Shown in pieces: positions 25,416-34,635 of a DNA stretch of 58,448 nucleotides. The translations under genes and the position numbers were made by a program. The DNA is taken from positions 1 to 58,448 of the forward strand of contig JAJEQY010000009.1 of NCBI GenBank assembly GCA_020687605.1. The letters are read 5' to 3'. Source of the DNA: Intestinimonas aquisgranensis (lineage in GTDB: Bacteria > Bacillota > Clostridia > Oscillospirales > Oscillospiraceae). The notes beneath the pieces are model-generated. The model was not told the DNA's origin. It was given only the letters and a program-made list of their open reading frames with translations, and did not search any database. Every line of letters begins with the position of its first letter. Within the stretch, counting starts at the first letter, position 1.

Positions 25416-25979
25416 ATGGACCGGCGTCAGCAGAAAACCAGGACGGCTATTTTTTCAGCGTTTACGTCCCTCCTGGCGGAAAAATCATACAGCAAGATTA
25501 CGGTGCAGGAAATCATCGACGCTGCCAATGTGGGGCGCACCACTTTTTACGCCCACTTTGAAACCAAAGATGATCTGCTGAAAGAGTTATGCGAAGAGCT
25601 GTTTGGGCATATCATCGGCAGCGCCATGGACTGTACCCATACCCACGGACTGTACTCAGACGGGAGCGCCCCAGAATCGGTATTTTGTCACTTGCTGCAG
25701 CATTTACAGGAAAATGACAGGAATATCATTGCGCTGCTTTCCTGTGAGAGCAGCGAAATGTTCCTGCGCTTTTTCAAGGACAGCTTGAATGAGTTGGTAC
25801 GATCCCAATTTATCAATCAGAACCGAAAAGCGAATACCGACATTCCGGAGGACTTTTTGATCAACCATATCTCCGGCAGCTTTGTGGAAATGGTACTGTG
25901 GTGGATCAGAGGACACAGGAAGCAGACGCCAGAGGATCTGGACCGCTATTTTCGTGCTGTCATTGAACCGATCATATGA
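25416..25979 (+). CDS. TetR/AcrR-family regulator
   Basis: 187 residues. N-terminal HTH (RTAIFSAFTSLLAEKSYSKITVQEIIDAANVGRTTFYAHFETKDDLL), helical ligand domain after 50 with a C-terminal TetR_C_25-like region (ISGSFVEMVLWWI). ATG 25416 with GGAGGAGGATC. Divergent from the P1B ATPase and probably a repressor of it. Confidence 0.88.
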   Translation: MDRRQQKTRTAIFSAFTSLLAEKSYSKITVQEIIDAANVGRTTFYAHFETKDDLLKELCEELFGHIIGSAMDCTHTHGLYSDGSAPESVFCHLLQHLQENDRNIIALLSCESSEMFLRFFKDSLNELVRSQFINQNRKANTDIPEDFLINHISGSFVEMVLWWIRGHRKQTPEDLDRYFRAVIEPII

Positions 25980-25983
25980 AAAG

Positions 25984-26020
25984 ACCACGGTCTGATTTCG
26001 AAATGGAATCAGGCCGTGGT
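25984..26020. terminator. Bidirectional terminator between TetR and ATPase genes
   Basis: A ~15-bp stem with one mismatch (ACCACGGTCTGATT region with its complement before 26020) between convergent genes, followed by T-rich sequence on the plus strand. Confidence 0.75.
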
Positions 26021-26031
26021 TGCTTTTTCTC

Positions 26032-28032
26032 TTATAAATTCTGCACCCGCAGAGCACGGATGGCGTTCAGGATCGCCAGAATCATGACGCCTACATCGGC
26101 GAAAACGGCAAGCCACATATTGGCTACGCCGAAGGCCACCAGGATCAGGCAGGCCAGTTTCACTGCGATGGAGAACACGATGTTCTGGTAGACGATGCCC
26201 AGACACTTGCGGGAGATTTTAATTGCTTTGGAAATTTGCAGTGGGTCATCATCCATCAGAACCACATCGGCGGCTTCGATGGCGGCGTCGGAGCCCATGG
26301 CTCCCATGGCGATGCCGATATCCGCCCGGCGCAGCACCGGGGCGTCGTTGATGCCGTCGCCCACAAAGGCCAGCTTTTCCCGCTCCGGCTTTGCCTGCAA
26401 AAGCGCCTCCACCTTTTCCACCTTGTCCGCCGGAAGCAGTTCGCTGTAAACCTCGTCCAGTCCCAGGGAGGAGGCCACCTGATCGGCCACCTTTTTGGCG
26501 TCGCCGGTGAGCATCACCGTCTTGCGGACGCCGGCGGCCTTGAGCTGCCGGATGGCCTCCTTGCTGTTGGGCTTGACAATGTCTGCGATGACAATATGTC
26601 CGGCGTATTTGCCGTTGATGGCCATGTGGATGATGGTACCCACGCTGTGGCAGGAAATGTAGGCAATGCCCAGGCGATCCATCAGCTTGTCGTTTCCAGC
26701 AGCCACCTCCACGCCGTCTACCTTTGCGATGACACCGTTGCCGCTGATTTCCTGGATCTCGGTGACCCGGGAACGGTCGATCTCCTTGCCGTAGGCCCGC
26801 TGGAGGCTCTTGCTGATGGGATGGGAGGAGGCGCTTTCGGCCAGCGCCGCGTATTCCACCAGCTTTTCGTCGCTGAGGTCACTGTGGTGGATGCCGTTGA
26901 CCTCGAAAACGCCCTGGGTCAGTGTGCCGGTCTTATCAAAGACCAGGGTCTTGACCTGAGACAGCGTTTCCAGGTAGTTGGAGCCCTTGACCAGCACACC
27001 GGCCCGGCTGGCGCCGCCGATGCCCGCGAAAAAGCTGAGGGGGATGCTGATGACCAGGGCGCAGGGACAGCTGGCCACCAGGAAGGTCAGGGCGCGGTAG
27101 ATCCAGGTCTCCCAGGCGGGAGCCAGCCCCATCCCCACCATCTGCACCAGCGGGGGCAGAATGGCCAGGGCCAGCGCTGCATAGCACACCGCCGGGGTGT
27201 AAATGCGGGCAAACCGGGAGATGAAATCCTCTGACTTGGATTTGTGGGAGGAGGCGTTCTCCACCAGATCGAGGATCTTGGAGACGGTGGATTCTCCAAA
27301 CTCCTTGCTGGTCCGGATCTTGAGCACGCCGGTCATGTTGATGCAGCCGCTGATGACCTCGTCGCCGGTTTTGGCATCCCGGGGCAGAGATTCCCCGGTC
27401 AGGGCCGCCGTGTTCAGGGTGGAAGTACCTTCCACGATCACACCGTCAATGGGCACCTTCTCGCCAGGCTGTACAATGATGACGCTCCCCACTTCCACTT
27501 CGTCGGGGTCCACCTTTTCCAGCTTGCCGTCCTGTTCCACATTGGCGTAATCGGGACGGATGTCCATCAGATCGCTGATATTGCGGCGGCTTCTGCCCAC
27601 GGCATAGCTCTGGAACCACTCGCCCACCTGATAGAACAGCATGACGGCGATAACCTCCAGGTACTCGCCGTTTTCATAGACGGCCAAGGCCAGCGCGCCC
27701 AAAGTGGCCACAGCCATCAGAAAGTTTTCGTCAAATATCTGCCGGTTGCAGATCCCCTTGAACGCCTTTTTCAGAATGTCGTATCCGATAATCAGATAGT
27801 CTATCAGATGGACGGCCAGGCGGATCCACCGGCCAGCTGCTCCCAGCTGGTCGAATGCTTCGGCTCCCAGCGTCTGCAGTCCCAGCAGCAATACAGTGGC
27901 GATCAGAATACGCCACAGCATAACCTTCTGCTTTCTGGTCATACCGCTGCTTTTCTTCTGCCCCATGAGCAGCAGAACCACGGATAAAATTGTGACAACG
28001 ACCAAGAGGCCGCTTTCCAGCAGTTCCTGCAT
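26032..28032 (-). CDS. P1B-type metal-transporting ATPase (CPC type, CadA/ZntA-like)
   Basis: 666 residues without an HMA domain. Motifs: TGES, SCPCALVISIP, DKTGTLT, SSHPISKSL, GDGINDAP; the last segments end in VGVMILAILNAIRAL, the conserved Asp-containing region of Zn/Cd/Pb pumps. Predicted exporter of zinc, cadmium or lead. ATG 28032 with AAAGGAG. A separate 72-residue HMA protein lies just upstream on the same strand and may deliver metal. The ArsR gene further upstream is the likely metal sensor. Confidence 0.9.
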   Translation of the reverse strand: MQELLESGLLVVVTILSVVLLLMGQKKSSGMTRKQKVMLWRILIATVLLLGLQTLGAEAFDQLGAAGRWIRLAVHLIDYLIIGYDILKKAFKGICNRQIFDENFLMAVATLGALALAVYENGEYLEVIAVMLFYQVGEWFQSYAVGRSRRNISDLMDIRPDYANVEQDGKLEKVDPDEVEVGSVIIVQPGEKVPIDGVIVEGTSTLNTAALTGESLPRDAKTGDEVISGCINMTGVLKIRTSKEFGESTVSKILDLVENASSHKSKSEDFISRFARIYTPAVCYAALALAILPPLVQMVGMGLAPAWETWIYRALTFLVASCPCALVISIPLSFFAGIGGASRAGVLVKGSNYLETLSQVKTLVFDKTGTLTQGVFEVNGIHHSDLSDEKLVEYAALAESASSHPISKSLQRAYGKEIDRSRVTEIQEISGNGVIAKVDGVEVAAGNDKLMDRLGIAYISCHSVGTIIHMAINGKYAGHIVIADIVKPNSKEAIRQLKAAGVRKTVMLTGDAKKVADQVASSLGLDEVYSELLPADKVEKVEALLQAKPEREKLAFVGDGINDAPVLRRADIGIAMGAMGSDAAIEAADVVLMDDDPLQISKAIKISRKCLGIVYQNIVFSIAVKLACLILVAFGVANMWLAVFADVGVMILAILNAIRALRVQNL

Positions 28033-28078
28033 GGTAGTACTCCTTTCTGCGAACAATTCATTGTGTACAGATTTGGGA

Positions 28079-28115
28079 TAAAAAGGCGCCCGAAAGCATG
28101 GGCGTTCCGGGCGCT
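28079..28115 (-). terminator. Terminator between HMA protein and ATPase genes
   Basis: On the minus strand AAAGCGCCCG pairs with CGGGCGCCTTT and is followed by a T-run. It could reduce read-through from the HMA gene to the ATPase. Confidence 0.6.
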
Positions 28116-28126
28116 TTCATAAGCGG

Positions 28127-28345
28127 TTACAGGAAGATCTCGCAGTCGGGCTCCACCTTCTTGCAGGCCTTACGCACACTGTCCATGACCTGAGCGGAAT
28201 CCTGACCTTCGGCAAACTCCACGATCATCTTTTGGGTCATAAAGTTCACAGTAGCAGCTTCGACACCGGCGGTCTTGCGGGCGGCCTCTTCCATCAGGTT
28301 GGCACAGTTGGCGCAGTCCACTTCGATCTTGTAAGTCTTTTTCAT
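28127..28345 (-). CDS. Heavy-metal-associated (HMA) domain protein
   Basis: 72 residues, a single ferredoxin-like HMA domain with the metal site DCANCAN (Cys12, Cys15), GVEAATVNF and the second half KMIVEF. ATG 28345 has GGAG in GAGGAG upstream. Works as a soluble metal chaperone, probably for the P1B ATPase next to it. The metal site GMxCxxC is altered to DCANC, so zinc/cadmium delivery is likelier than copper. An ArsR gene is divergent. Confidence 0.85.
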   Translation of the reverse strand: MKKTYKIEVDCANCANLMEEAARKTAGVEAATVNFMTQKMIVEFAEGQDSAQVMDSVRKACKKVEPDCEIFL

Positions 28346-28379
28346 CACGAAAAACTCCTCTCTGAATTTCGTTTTTAAG

Positions 28380-28397
28380 ATTAAGCACTTGTTTAAT
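28380..28397. promoter_or_regulatory. ArsR-type operator
   Basis: Palindrome ATTAA-N8-TTAAT in the divergent gap between the HMA and ArsR genes, similar in layout to SmtB/CzrA sites. Confidence 0.55.
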
Positions 28398-28507
28398 CGT
28401 TGCGGTTGCAGTATACTGTCTGCTGAGAGAGAAGTCAACGCCTCTGAGGGACTCCCTGCCAATCGGGCGAAAACTATTTCCAAACGAGCGAAAAAGGAGA
28501 ACGGTCC

Positions 28508-28873
28508 ATGAAATATTCCTCACTGCCCCATGCCCATGACGGGCAAGCCGATCTGGAGCCGATCGAATCCAGGCTGCGCCAGGCAGAGCGATTTGAAACG
28601 GTTGCGGAGCTGTTCAAGCAGCTCAGCGATACCACAAGAGTGCGCATCTTTTGGCTTTTGTGCCATACAGAACAATGTGTCATCAATATCTCCGCATTGA
28701 TAGAGATGTCCAGCCCGGCCGTTTCCCATCATCTGCGCGTACTCCGCAGTTGCGGTCTGATTGTGAGCCGCAGGGAGGGAAAGGAAGTCTATTACCGGGC
28801 TGCGGACAACCCGCAGGTGCAGCTGCTGCACAAAACTATGGAGCAGGTGATGGCAATCGCCTGTCCGGAGTGA
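28508..28873 (+). CDS. ArsR/SmtB-family metal sensor
   Basis: 121 residues. Winged HTH with LSDTTRVRIFWLLCHTEQCVINISALIEMSSPAVSHHLRVLRSCGLI; the Cys/Asp/His ligands of the SmtB alpha-3 or alpha-5 sites are plausible from CHTEQC and the C-terminal HKTMEQ. It would leave DNA when bound to zinc or cadmium. AAAAGGAGAACGG upstream of ATG. Divergent from the HMA gene. Confidence 0.87.
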   Translation: MKYSSLPHAHDGQADLEPIESRLRQAERFETVAELFKQLSDTTRVRIFWLLCHTEQCVINISALIEMSSPAVSHHLRVLRSCGLIVSRREGKEVYYRAADNPQVQLLHKTMEQVMAIACPE

Positions 28874-28912
28874 AGGGAGCCCCGCCATGAAACAGGAATA
28901 CCACGGGATTCT

Positions 28913-30070
28913 ATGGGAAAGCGTAGACCATCTGGGGACGGCATGGTCCGCAAGCGGGAAGATGGCCGCTGGGAAGGGCGCATCGTCATTGGTCACAAGG
29001 AAAGCGGCGAGCCCATCTTCCGCTATCTATCCGCCAAAACTCAAAAGGAGCTGTTGAAAAAGCTCCATCAGAACATCGAGGAATACCGGGATGTGGATCT
29101 GAGCGAAAACAGTAAAATGCCCCTGGGCCAGTGGCTGGACCGCTGGCTGGAGGAGTATGCCGCCCCCTCGGTGAGACCTTCCACTCTGGAGGTTTACCGG
29201 GGATATGTCGAGCGCAACATTAAGCCCTACCTGGGAGACAAGCCGGTGGGGAAGGTCACCCGAGAAGATGTCCAGAAGCTGTACCGGGAACTCCAGAAAA
29301 ACGGGCGGAAAGAACTCCACCCGGAGTATGGATACCAGTTGTCCGGTGCGACCATCCGCCGCATCCATGGGGTATTTCACCAGGCCATGGACGCGGCGGT
29401 GCGGGAAAACCTCATCGCCCAAAACCCCACCGAGGGCATCACCCTGCCCAAGAAGAAAACGGCTCCCAAGCAGATTCTAAACGACGCCCAGTTAGAGCGA
29501 TTCCTGGAGGTGATCCGGGCGGACAGTGTCTGGCATGACTTCTTCTACACCGAACTGACCACCGGCTTGCGGCAGGGTGAGATATGCGGCCTTATGTGGA
29601 GTGACTTCGACGAGGCACATGGAACGCTCTCCGTCCGCAGGACGCTCCATGTCCAGAAAGGTGGCAGGCTGGTTGCCGGTGAGACTAAGACAGGCACGGG
29701 CAAGCGGACCATCACCCTGCCGCCCAGCACCGCCCAACTGCTGGCCCAGCGGAAGAAGCACTCCTACTCCCAGTGGATCTTCCCAAATTCGCTCCGGCCG
29801 GAGCAGCCCGCCAGTCCCGGCACCGCCTACAATCACTTAAAAACGCTGCTGAAACGGTCGGGGCTGCCCAGCATCCGCTTTCACGATCTCCGTCACACCT
29901 TCGCCACCCACGCTCTGGCCAGCGGAGTGGATGCCAAGACCCTGTCGGGAATCCTGGGCCACACTCAGGCGTCGTTTACCCTGGATACTTATACTCATGT
30001 GACCAGCGATATGCAGAAGCGAGCCAGTGAGATCGTGGGTGGCTTCATGGAAAATATCATGGTGAGGTGA
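28913..30070 (+). CDS. Tyrosine recombinase/integrase, first of second pair
   Basis: 385 residues. Close relative of the recombinase at 5571 along its full length (DGRWEGRIVIGHKESG arm domain, TTGLRQGEICGL, HDLRHTFATHAL, GHTQASF, LDTYTH). The start lacks the good ribosome site of its paralogue; ATG 28913 follows only GGGATTCT. A short frame with its own AAGGGAG begins at 28887 and overlaps this start, which may couple translation. All catalytic positions are intact. Four bases separate it from the partner gene. Confidence 0.88.
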   Translation: MGKRRPSGDGMVRKREDGRWEGRIVIGHKESGEPIFRYLSAKTQKELLKKLHQNIEEYRDVDLSENSKMPLGQWLDRWLEEYAAPSVRPSTLEVYRGYVERNIKPYLGDKPVGKVTREDVQKLYRELQKNGRKELHPEYGYQLSGATIRRIHGVFHQAMDAAVRENLIAQNPTEGITLPKKKTAPKQILNDAQLERFLEVIRADSVWHDFFYTELTTGLRQGEICGLMWSDFDEAHGTLSVRRTLHVQKGGRLVAGETKTGTGKRTITLPPSTAQLLAQRKKHSYSQWIFPNSLRPEQPASPGTAYNHLKTLLKRSGLPSIRFHDLRHTFATHALASGVDAKTLSGILGHTQASFTLDTYTHVTSDMQKRASEIVGGFMENIMVR

Positions 30071-30074
30071 TAGA

Positions 30075-31655
30075 ATGGCGGGCAAGAGAAAGAAGGGCGA
30101 AGGCACTGTTCGCCTACGCAAGGACGGCCACTGGGAGGGCCGTGTGGTGGTGGGCTACGATGAGGCGGGCAACCCTAAGACAAAAAATGTGCTGGCCAAA
30201 ACGAAGAAAGAATGTATCGCAAAACTGGAGGCCCTGAAAAGTACCTGCCAGGTGGTGCGTCCTGTCCAGGTGCGGCCCGATATGCTTGTCCGGGACTGGC
30301 TGGACTACTGGTACCAGAATTACTCCAAACCCAGGCTCAGACAGACAACCCAGCTCAGCTATGAGGGGTGGATCTACAATCATCTGATCCCGGGCTTGGG
30401 AGACATCCCACTGAACCGACTGACCCAGGCGGAGCTCCAGCAGTTCTTCCGGCGCATGAAGGAGAGCGGGCGGAAGGCCAATGTGGAGCGACGAGGCCCT
30501 GGTATGGCGGACCGCTCGGTGCGCAGCTGCCACGCCCTCTGCCAGATGGCTCTGGACAAGGCGGTGGAGGAGAAGTTGATCCACTCCAATCCGGCAGTAG
30601 GCTGCAAGCTTCCGCCGATGAAGGGTAAAGAGATGAAGATTCTGACTCAAGAGGAGATCCAGCGCTTTCTCATCCAGGCCAAGGCGGAGGGAATGTATGA
30701 GCTCTTCCTGTTGGAGCTAACCACCGGGATGCGCCGGGGCGAGCTGCTGGCTCTCCGATGGGACGACCTGGACTTTGCCACTGGAAAACTGCGTATCGAC
30801 AAGCAGGTCTATCCGGTGGGCGGCAAACTCATCATCAGCGAGCCAAAAACGAAAGCGGCCAACCGCACCATCATCCTGCCGCCCGCCATGGTGGAACTGC
30901 TGGCGGAGTACAAAAAAGGTGTATTCTCTGACTTGATGTTCCCCTCCCGCATAAAGCCCGAGCAGCCCATCGACCCCGGCTATGTCCGCAAGCGGCTGCA
31001 GGTAATTCTGGAACGGGCAGGGTGTAAACGGGTAAGATTTCATGATTTGCGTCACACCTTTGCCACCCTGTCACTGGAGCACGGAATGGATGTAAAGACC
31101 CTCTCCACCATTATCGGCCATGTCTCCTCGGCGACCACGCTGAACACCTATACCCATATCACCGACGAGATGCGCCGAAAGGCGGCGCTGAACATCGACC
31201 AAGGCATTGCAAAAGCAGAAGCGGTACCCATGCCGGAACAGACGGACGAACCCTCAAAGCAGGACTTTGTGCCGGTGGAACCGCCCCGGCGCAGGCCAGG
31301 AACCGGGTGTGTCAGCCAGCTGCGGGAACATCTCTGGGAGGGCCGCTATTCCCCGGTGTGGCCGGACGGCAAAAAGCACTCCCGGAACGTCTACGCCAAG
31401 ACCCGTGAGGAGTGCGAGGAGAAACTCAAAGTGCTGATCCTGGAGATGAAAGCGGAGATCGCCGCCCTCCGCTCCGGCGCAAGTACGGAGTATCCCGACG
31501 GGGTAAGTCCCAAGAAAAAAGCCATTGCCACCTATTTGCGGGAGCACCCCGGTGTGTCCAGTAAGTCCTTGATCGCCAGGGAATTGCAGATGGCCCGCTC
31601 CACGGTGCAGCGGTACTATGACGAAATCCGAATGGAGTTTCAAATGCAAGAGTGA
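30075..31655 (+). CDS. Tyrosine recombinase/integrase with extra C-terminal domain
   Basis: 526 residues, about 120 longer than its paralogue at 6722. Residues 1-395 are the standard arm/core/catalytic layout with TTGMRRGELLAL, HDLRHTFATLSL, IGHVSSATTLNTYTH. The extra C-terminal part contains a segment (LWEGRYSPVWPDGKKHSRNVYAKT) that resembles a second AP2-like arm-binding unit, a coiled linker, and a helix-turn-helix (SSKSLIARELQMARSTVQRYYDEI). The extension could bind a second arm site or regulate the gene. ATG 30075 with GAGGTGATAG upstream. Confidence 0.88.
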   Translation: MAGKRKKGEGTVRLRKDGHWEGRVVVGYDEAGNPKTKNVLAKTKKECIAKLEALKSTCQVVRPVQVRPDMLVRDWLDYWYQNYSKPRLRQTTQLSYEGWIYNHLIPGLGDIPLNRLTQAELQQFFRRMKESGRKANVERRGPGMADRSVRSCHALCQMALDKAVEEKLIHSNPAVGCKLPPMKGKEMKILTQEEIQRFLIQAKAEGMYELFLLELTTGMRRGELLALRWDDLDFATGKLRIDKQVYPVGGKLIISEPKTKAANRTIILPPAMVELLAEYKKGVFSDLMFPSRIKPEQPIDPGYVRKRLQVILERAGCKRVRFHDLRHTFATLSLEHGMDVKTLSTIIGHVSSATTLNTYTHITDEMRRKAALNIDQGIAKAEAVPMPEQTDEPSKQDFVPVEPPRRRPGTGCVSQLREHLWEGRYSPVWPDGKKHSRNVYAKTREECEEKLKVLILEMKAEIAALRSGASTEYPDGVSPKKKAIATYLREHPGVSSKSLIARELQMARSTVQRYYDEIRMEFQMQE

Positions 31656-31835
31656 TATAATCGTTTCCCGGCCGCACATAGTATTGATTCAGTCAGATAT
31701 TAGTGGGGGCTACAGATATCCAACAAAACAAATTGACAAATATCAAAATGGTTTGAATCAAAACAGAGTGCGGACAATGTGAGTACAGATAAAGTGCAGG
31801 TGTTCCAATTGTGAGAAAAGTGATCGAGAATATAT

Positions 31836-31885
31836 AAAAATGCCGCCGCCCTGTTTCTTCAACTGGAAACTGGACAGCGGTATTT
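31836..31885 (-). terminator. Terminator of patatin gene
   Basis: An imperfect hairpin with AAAAT(A/G)CCGC arms and a T-run on the minus strand, right after the patatin stop. The 31656-31835 stretch holds no gene. Confidence 0.6.
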
Positions 31886-31887
31886 TC

Positions 31888-32736
31888 TTATTTCATGGAA
31901 AGCAGGAAGTCTGAAATCTTTTTCCCGTCTGCATATCCCTTATCGTATAAGTGTTGCAGAGAGGTTTTATCCTTTTTCAGAGTACTGACGCCGCAAGTAT
32001 CGTCTGGCGAGAGTATGAGGGCTTTGCCCTGGCGGGCATAGTTCTGCGCCGCCGATACGCCTTCATTGTATCTTTGCGCCCGTTGACACAGTTTTTCTGC
32101 GGCTTTAGGATACTTTTTTCGGATATGCATAGCTAATTTTTCATCTTTCTCTGCGGTTCTCAATTCGCTCTCTGGTTTTGTGAGGATGACAACAACCTGG
32201 TCGCAGCCAAGCTGAAACGCTTTTTCCACCGGGACCGGATCGCCCAAAGCACCATCATAATACGGGATATTTTTCACTTCATAGGGCTTACAAACAAAGG
32301 GGATTGCGCAAGAAGCCTTAAAGATACTGTAATCATCCTGGCTGATGTCTCTCTTATCGAAATACTTTGCTTCGCCGGTTCGGGCATCTGCCGCAATCAC
32401 ATAGAATTCCATTGGATTGTCCCGCAGGGCACAGTAATCCAGTGGATTTTCTCCGTTGGAACGACTTAGCGTCCCATACACATAATCCATATCGATAAAA
32501 GATCGCTTAAGGATGAAATTTCCCACACTCATATACTGTTTGCGAAAAGCGTATTCCATGTAGAATTGATAGTTGCGTCCTCTTTGGCCTGCAGCAAAAG
32601 ATGCCAAGTTGGCGCTGCCCGCTGAGATGCCGATTCCCAAATCAAAGTGAATATCGTGATCCATACAAAAATCGAATACGCCGACGGCATAGATCCCTCT
32701 CAGCCCGCCGCCTACATCTATCACGCCTATTTTCAT
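31888..32736 (-). CDS. Patatin-like phospholipase
   Basis: 282 residues. GGGLRGIY (oxyanion loop), GISAGS (nucleophile elbow, Ser) and DGALGDP (catalytic Asp) are all present. Serine-Asp dyad lipid acyl hydrolase, cytosolic or membrane-associated. The C-terminal half is helical (LCQRAQRYNEGVSAAQNYA). ATG 32736; the ribosome site is only AAGTGAG. Monocistronic. Confidence 0.87.
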   Translation of the reverse strand: MKIGVIDVGGGLRGIYAVGVFDFCMDHDIHFDLGIGISAGSANLASFAAGQRGRNYQFYMEYAFRKQYMSVGNFILKRSFIDMDYVYGTLSRSNGENPLDYCALRDNPMEFYVIAADARTGEAKYFDKRDISQDDYSIFKASCAIPFVCKPYEVKNIPYYDGALGDPVPVEKAFQLGCDQVVVILTKPESELRTAEKDEKLAMHIRKKYPKAAEKLCQRAQRYNEGVSAAQNYARQGKALILSPDDTCGVSTLKKDKTSLQHLYDKGYADGKKISDFLLSMK

Positions 32737-32773
32737 ACTATGTTCTCACTTCCAAAGTGGGTTGCTCCCGATA

Positions 32774-33535
32774 TCAAAGGAACAGCTCGCATTCTTTACG
32801 CTCAGAGCATACCTTTTTCAGCATCAGACTGGCTGCCGAGAGCATGACAGGATTTACCTTGCGAGCGCCCTACGGGCATACAGCGATGCAGCGCATACAG
32901 GAGATGCATGCCTTTTCGTCCACCTTTTTTGGATCTTCCTTGCTGATGGCCTGTACGGGACATTCTGCCGCGCACACACCACACCGGGTACAATCCTTGG
33001 TGGGCTTGGGTACCATACCGGCTCTTCCGGCTTTTTTGTAGGGACGGTTGCCGGGAAGGGCGGGTTCCGAAGAGGCTCCGGTGGAAAGTTTATTCTGAAT
33101 CTGCTGGGCAAAGGCGGCAAACTGCTTTGCATCCTGTACATCAGGCCGTCCAGCAGCAAACTGCCGGGCAATGGAGTGCTCCGCTACCGCAGCTACGGCG
33201 GCAATTACCTGAAAACCAGCCTGCTTGGCGGTGTCCTCCAGCTCTACCAGCGTGTCCTCATAGGCGCGGTTGCCATAGACGCAGACCAGAACGGCACGAG
33301 CGCCGTTGCCGTGTACCATACCCAGTCGCTCTGCCACCACAGCGGGAACACGGCCACCGTAGGACGGCACGGAAATGACCGCTACATCCTCTTTTGTCAG
33401 TGAAACGGTACGAAAATCCTGCTTGCTGTCGGTTAGGTCAACGGTGGTTACATCTCCCTCCAGTGCGCCGGTGAAACAGTCGGCCACCTGTTTTGTTCCG
33501 CCCGTAGGACTGAACACGATGTTATAAAGTTTCAT
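32774..33535 (-). pseudogene. Flavodoxin/4Fe-4S ferredoxin fusion (EFR1-like) with amber codon
   Basis: Reads as a flavodoxin domain (VFSPTGGTKQVA, VPSYGGRVP) followed by two 4Fe-4S motifs (CTRCGVCAAECP and CISCMRCIAVCP). A TAG at 32870-32872 stops the frame right after the last cluster motif. The same frame continues for 31 codons in a normal coding style (GARKVNPVMLSAA ... KKVCSERKECELFL) to TGA 32774. Homologues usually continue CPxGARK, so CAG to TAG is the simplest change. All eight cluster cysteines precede the stop, so the short form may still fold. Confidence 0.75.
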
Positions 33536-33557
33536 GTGTAATTCCTCCTTGTGTGAG

Positions 33558-34559
33558 TTAAAGTTGGATGATCACTTTGCCGTTGAGCGGTCTCTTGGCC
33601 ACAAGCTGCAGCGCGTCCTTGACCTGATCCAGAGAAAAAATATGGGGATCTACGGCAGGCTTGACCTGCTGCGGTTCCACGATTTCTGTGATTTTCCGGA
33701 GCTGCGCGCCGTCGGAACGGACAAATACAAACCGGTATTCCTTGCCCTGTTTTTTAGCGGCCTTGTCATATTTGCTGCCTGCCAGAGAAAAGAGCAGTTT
33801 TTTCAAGCCAGAAAACTGCTTGCGCTGGGCAAATGCTTTGTTGGGGCCGGTTCGCAGGCTCACCAGCCGCCCACCCTTTTTCAGCACCGCCAGTTCGTGT
33901 TCAAACTCGTCAGGACCTAAAGTGTCAATCACATGGTCCACATCGGACAATATTTCCCAATAGTTTTCGGTTTTGTAGTCGAGATACCGGTCAACTCCCG
34001 TGGCGAGAAACTGCTCTTTTGCCCGGGCGTTGCCGGTCACAACTACGAGCAGTCCCAGGGCCTTAGCGATAGGAACCGCCATCTGACCAAAACTGCCCGA
34101 CCCACCGGGAATCAGAAGCGTTTGCCCGGGCGTTGCCTCCAATTCCTCCGTGATGGCTTGATAGGCGGTCAAGCCGGTCAGAGGGATGGCTGCGGCAGTG
34201 GCAAAATCGTATCCTTTGGGCATTTTGGCAATCTCTTTTTGATCCACAGCTACATATTCCGCAAAGGCACCGATTTTGTTGATGGGAAGGCGAGTATAGA
34301 CTCGGTCTCCCTTTTGAAATTCTCTGACCTTGCTGCCGGTTTGCTCTACAATACCGGAGCACTCATTACCCAAAGTCAGGGGCATCGGATAGTCCTGAAT
34401 CAACTTGACACTGCCTGTCAGAATCAGAAGTTCCACCGGATTGACTGCTGCCGCCTTTACTTGAATCAGCACTTCAGAATCTGAAATTTGGGGTTTCGGG
34501 ATATCGTTCAGGGTTGTATTGATATTTTTGGAGTAGTTTTTGATCTGGACTGCTTTCAT
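33558..34559 (-). CDS. MDR-type NADP-dependent oxidoreductase (quinone reductase-like)
   Basis: 333 residues of the zinc-free medium-chain dehydrogenase group. GroES-like N-terminus (KAAAVNPVELLILTGSV, GNECSGIVEQTG), Rossmann loop IPGGSGSFGQMAVPIAKALG, and VDRYLDYKTENY. The zinc ligands are absent. NADPH-dependent reduction of a quinone or enone; substrate unknown. Divergent from an Rrf2 regulator with two tandem operators between. Confidence 0.85.
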   Translation of the reverse strand: MKAVQIKNYSKNINTTLNDIPKPQISDSEVLIQVKAAAVNPVELLILTGSVKLIQDYPMPLTLGNECSGIVEQTGSKVREFQKGDRVYTRLPINKIGAFAEYVAVDQKEIAKMPKGYDFATAAAIPLTGLTAYQAITEELEATPGQTLLIPGGSGSFGQMAVPIAKALGLLVVVTGNARAKEQFLATGVDRYLDYKTENYWEILSDVDHVIDTLGPDEFEHELAVLKKGGRLVSLRTGPNKAFAQRKQFSGLKKLLFSLAGSKYDKAAKKQGKEYRFVFVRSDGAQLRKITEIVEPQQVKPAVDPHIFSLDQVKDALQLVAKRPLNGKVIIQL

Positions 34560-34635
34560 GGAAGACCTCTTTTTGCATAGAAACAGTTTTTATGGAATCT
34601 CACTTGCTTTTTTTCACAAGAACCGATAAAATAAT

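Noticed and set aside
23321..28032. Copper-type identity for the two CPC ATPases
   Set aside because: CPC occurs in both copper and zinc/cadmium pumps; the C-terminal segments and ArsR partner fit divalent metals better.
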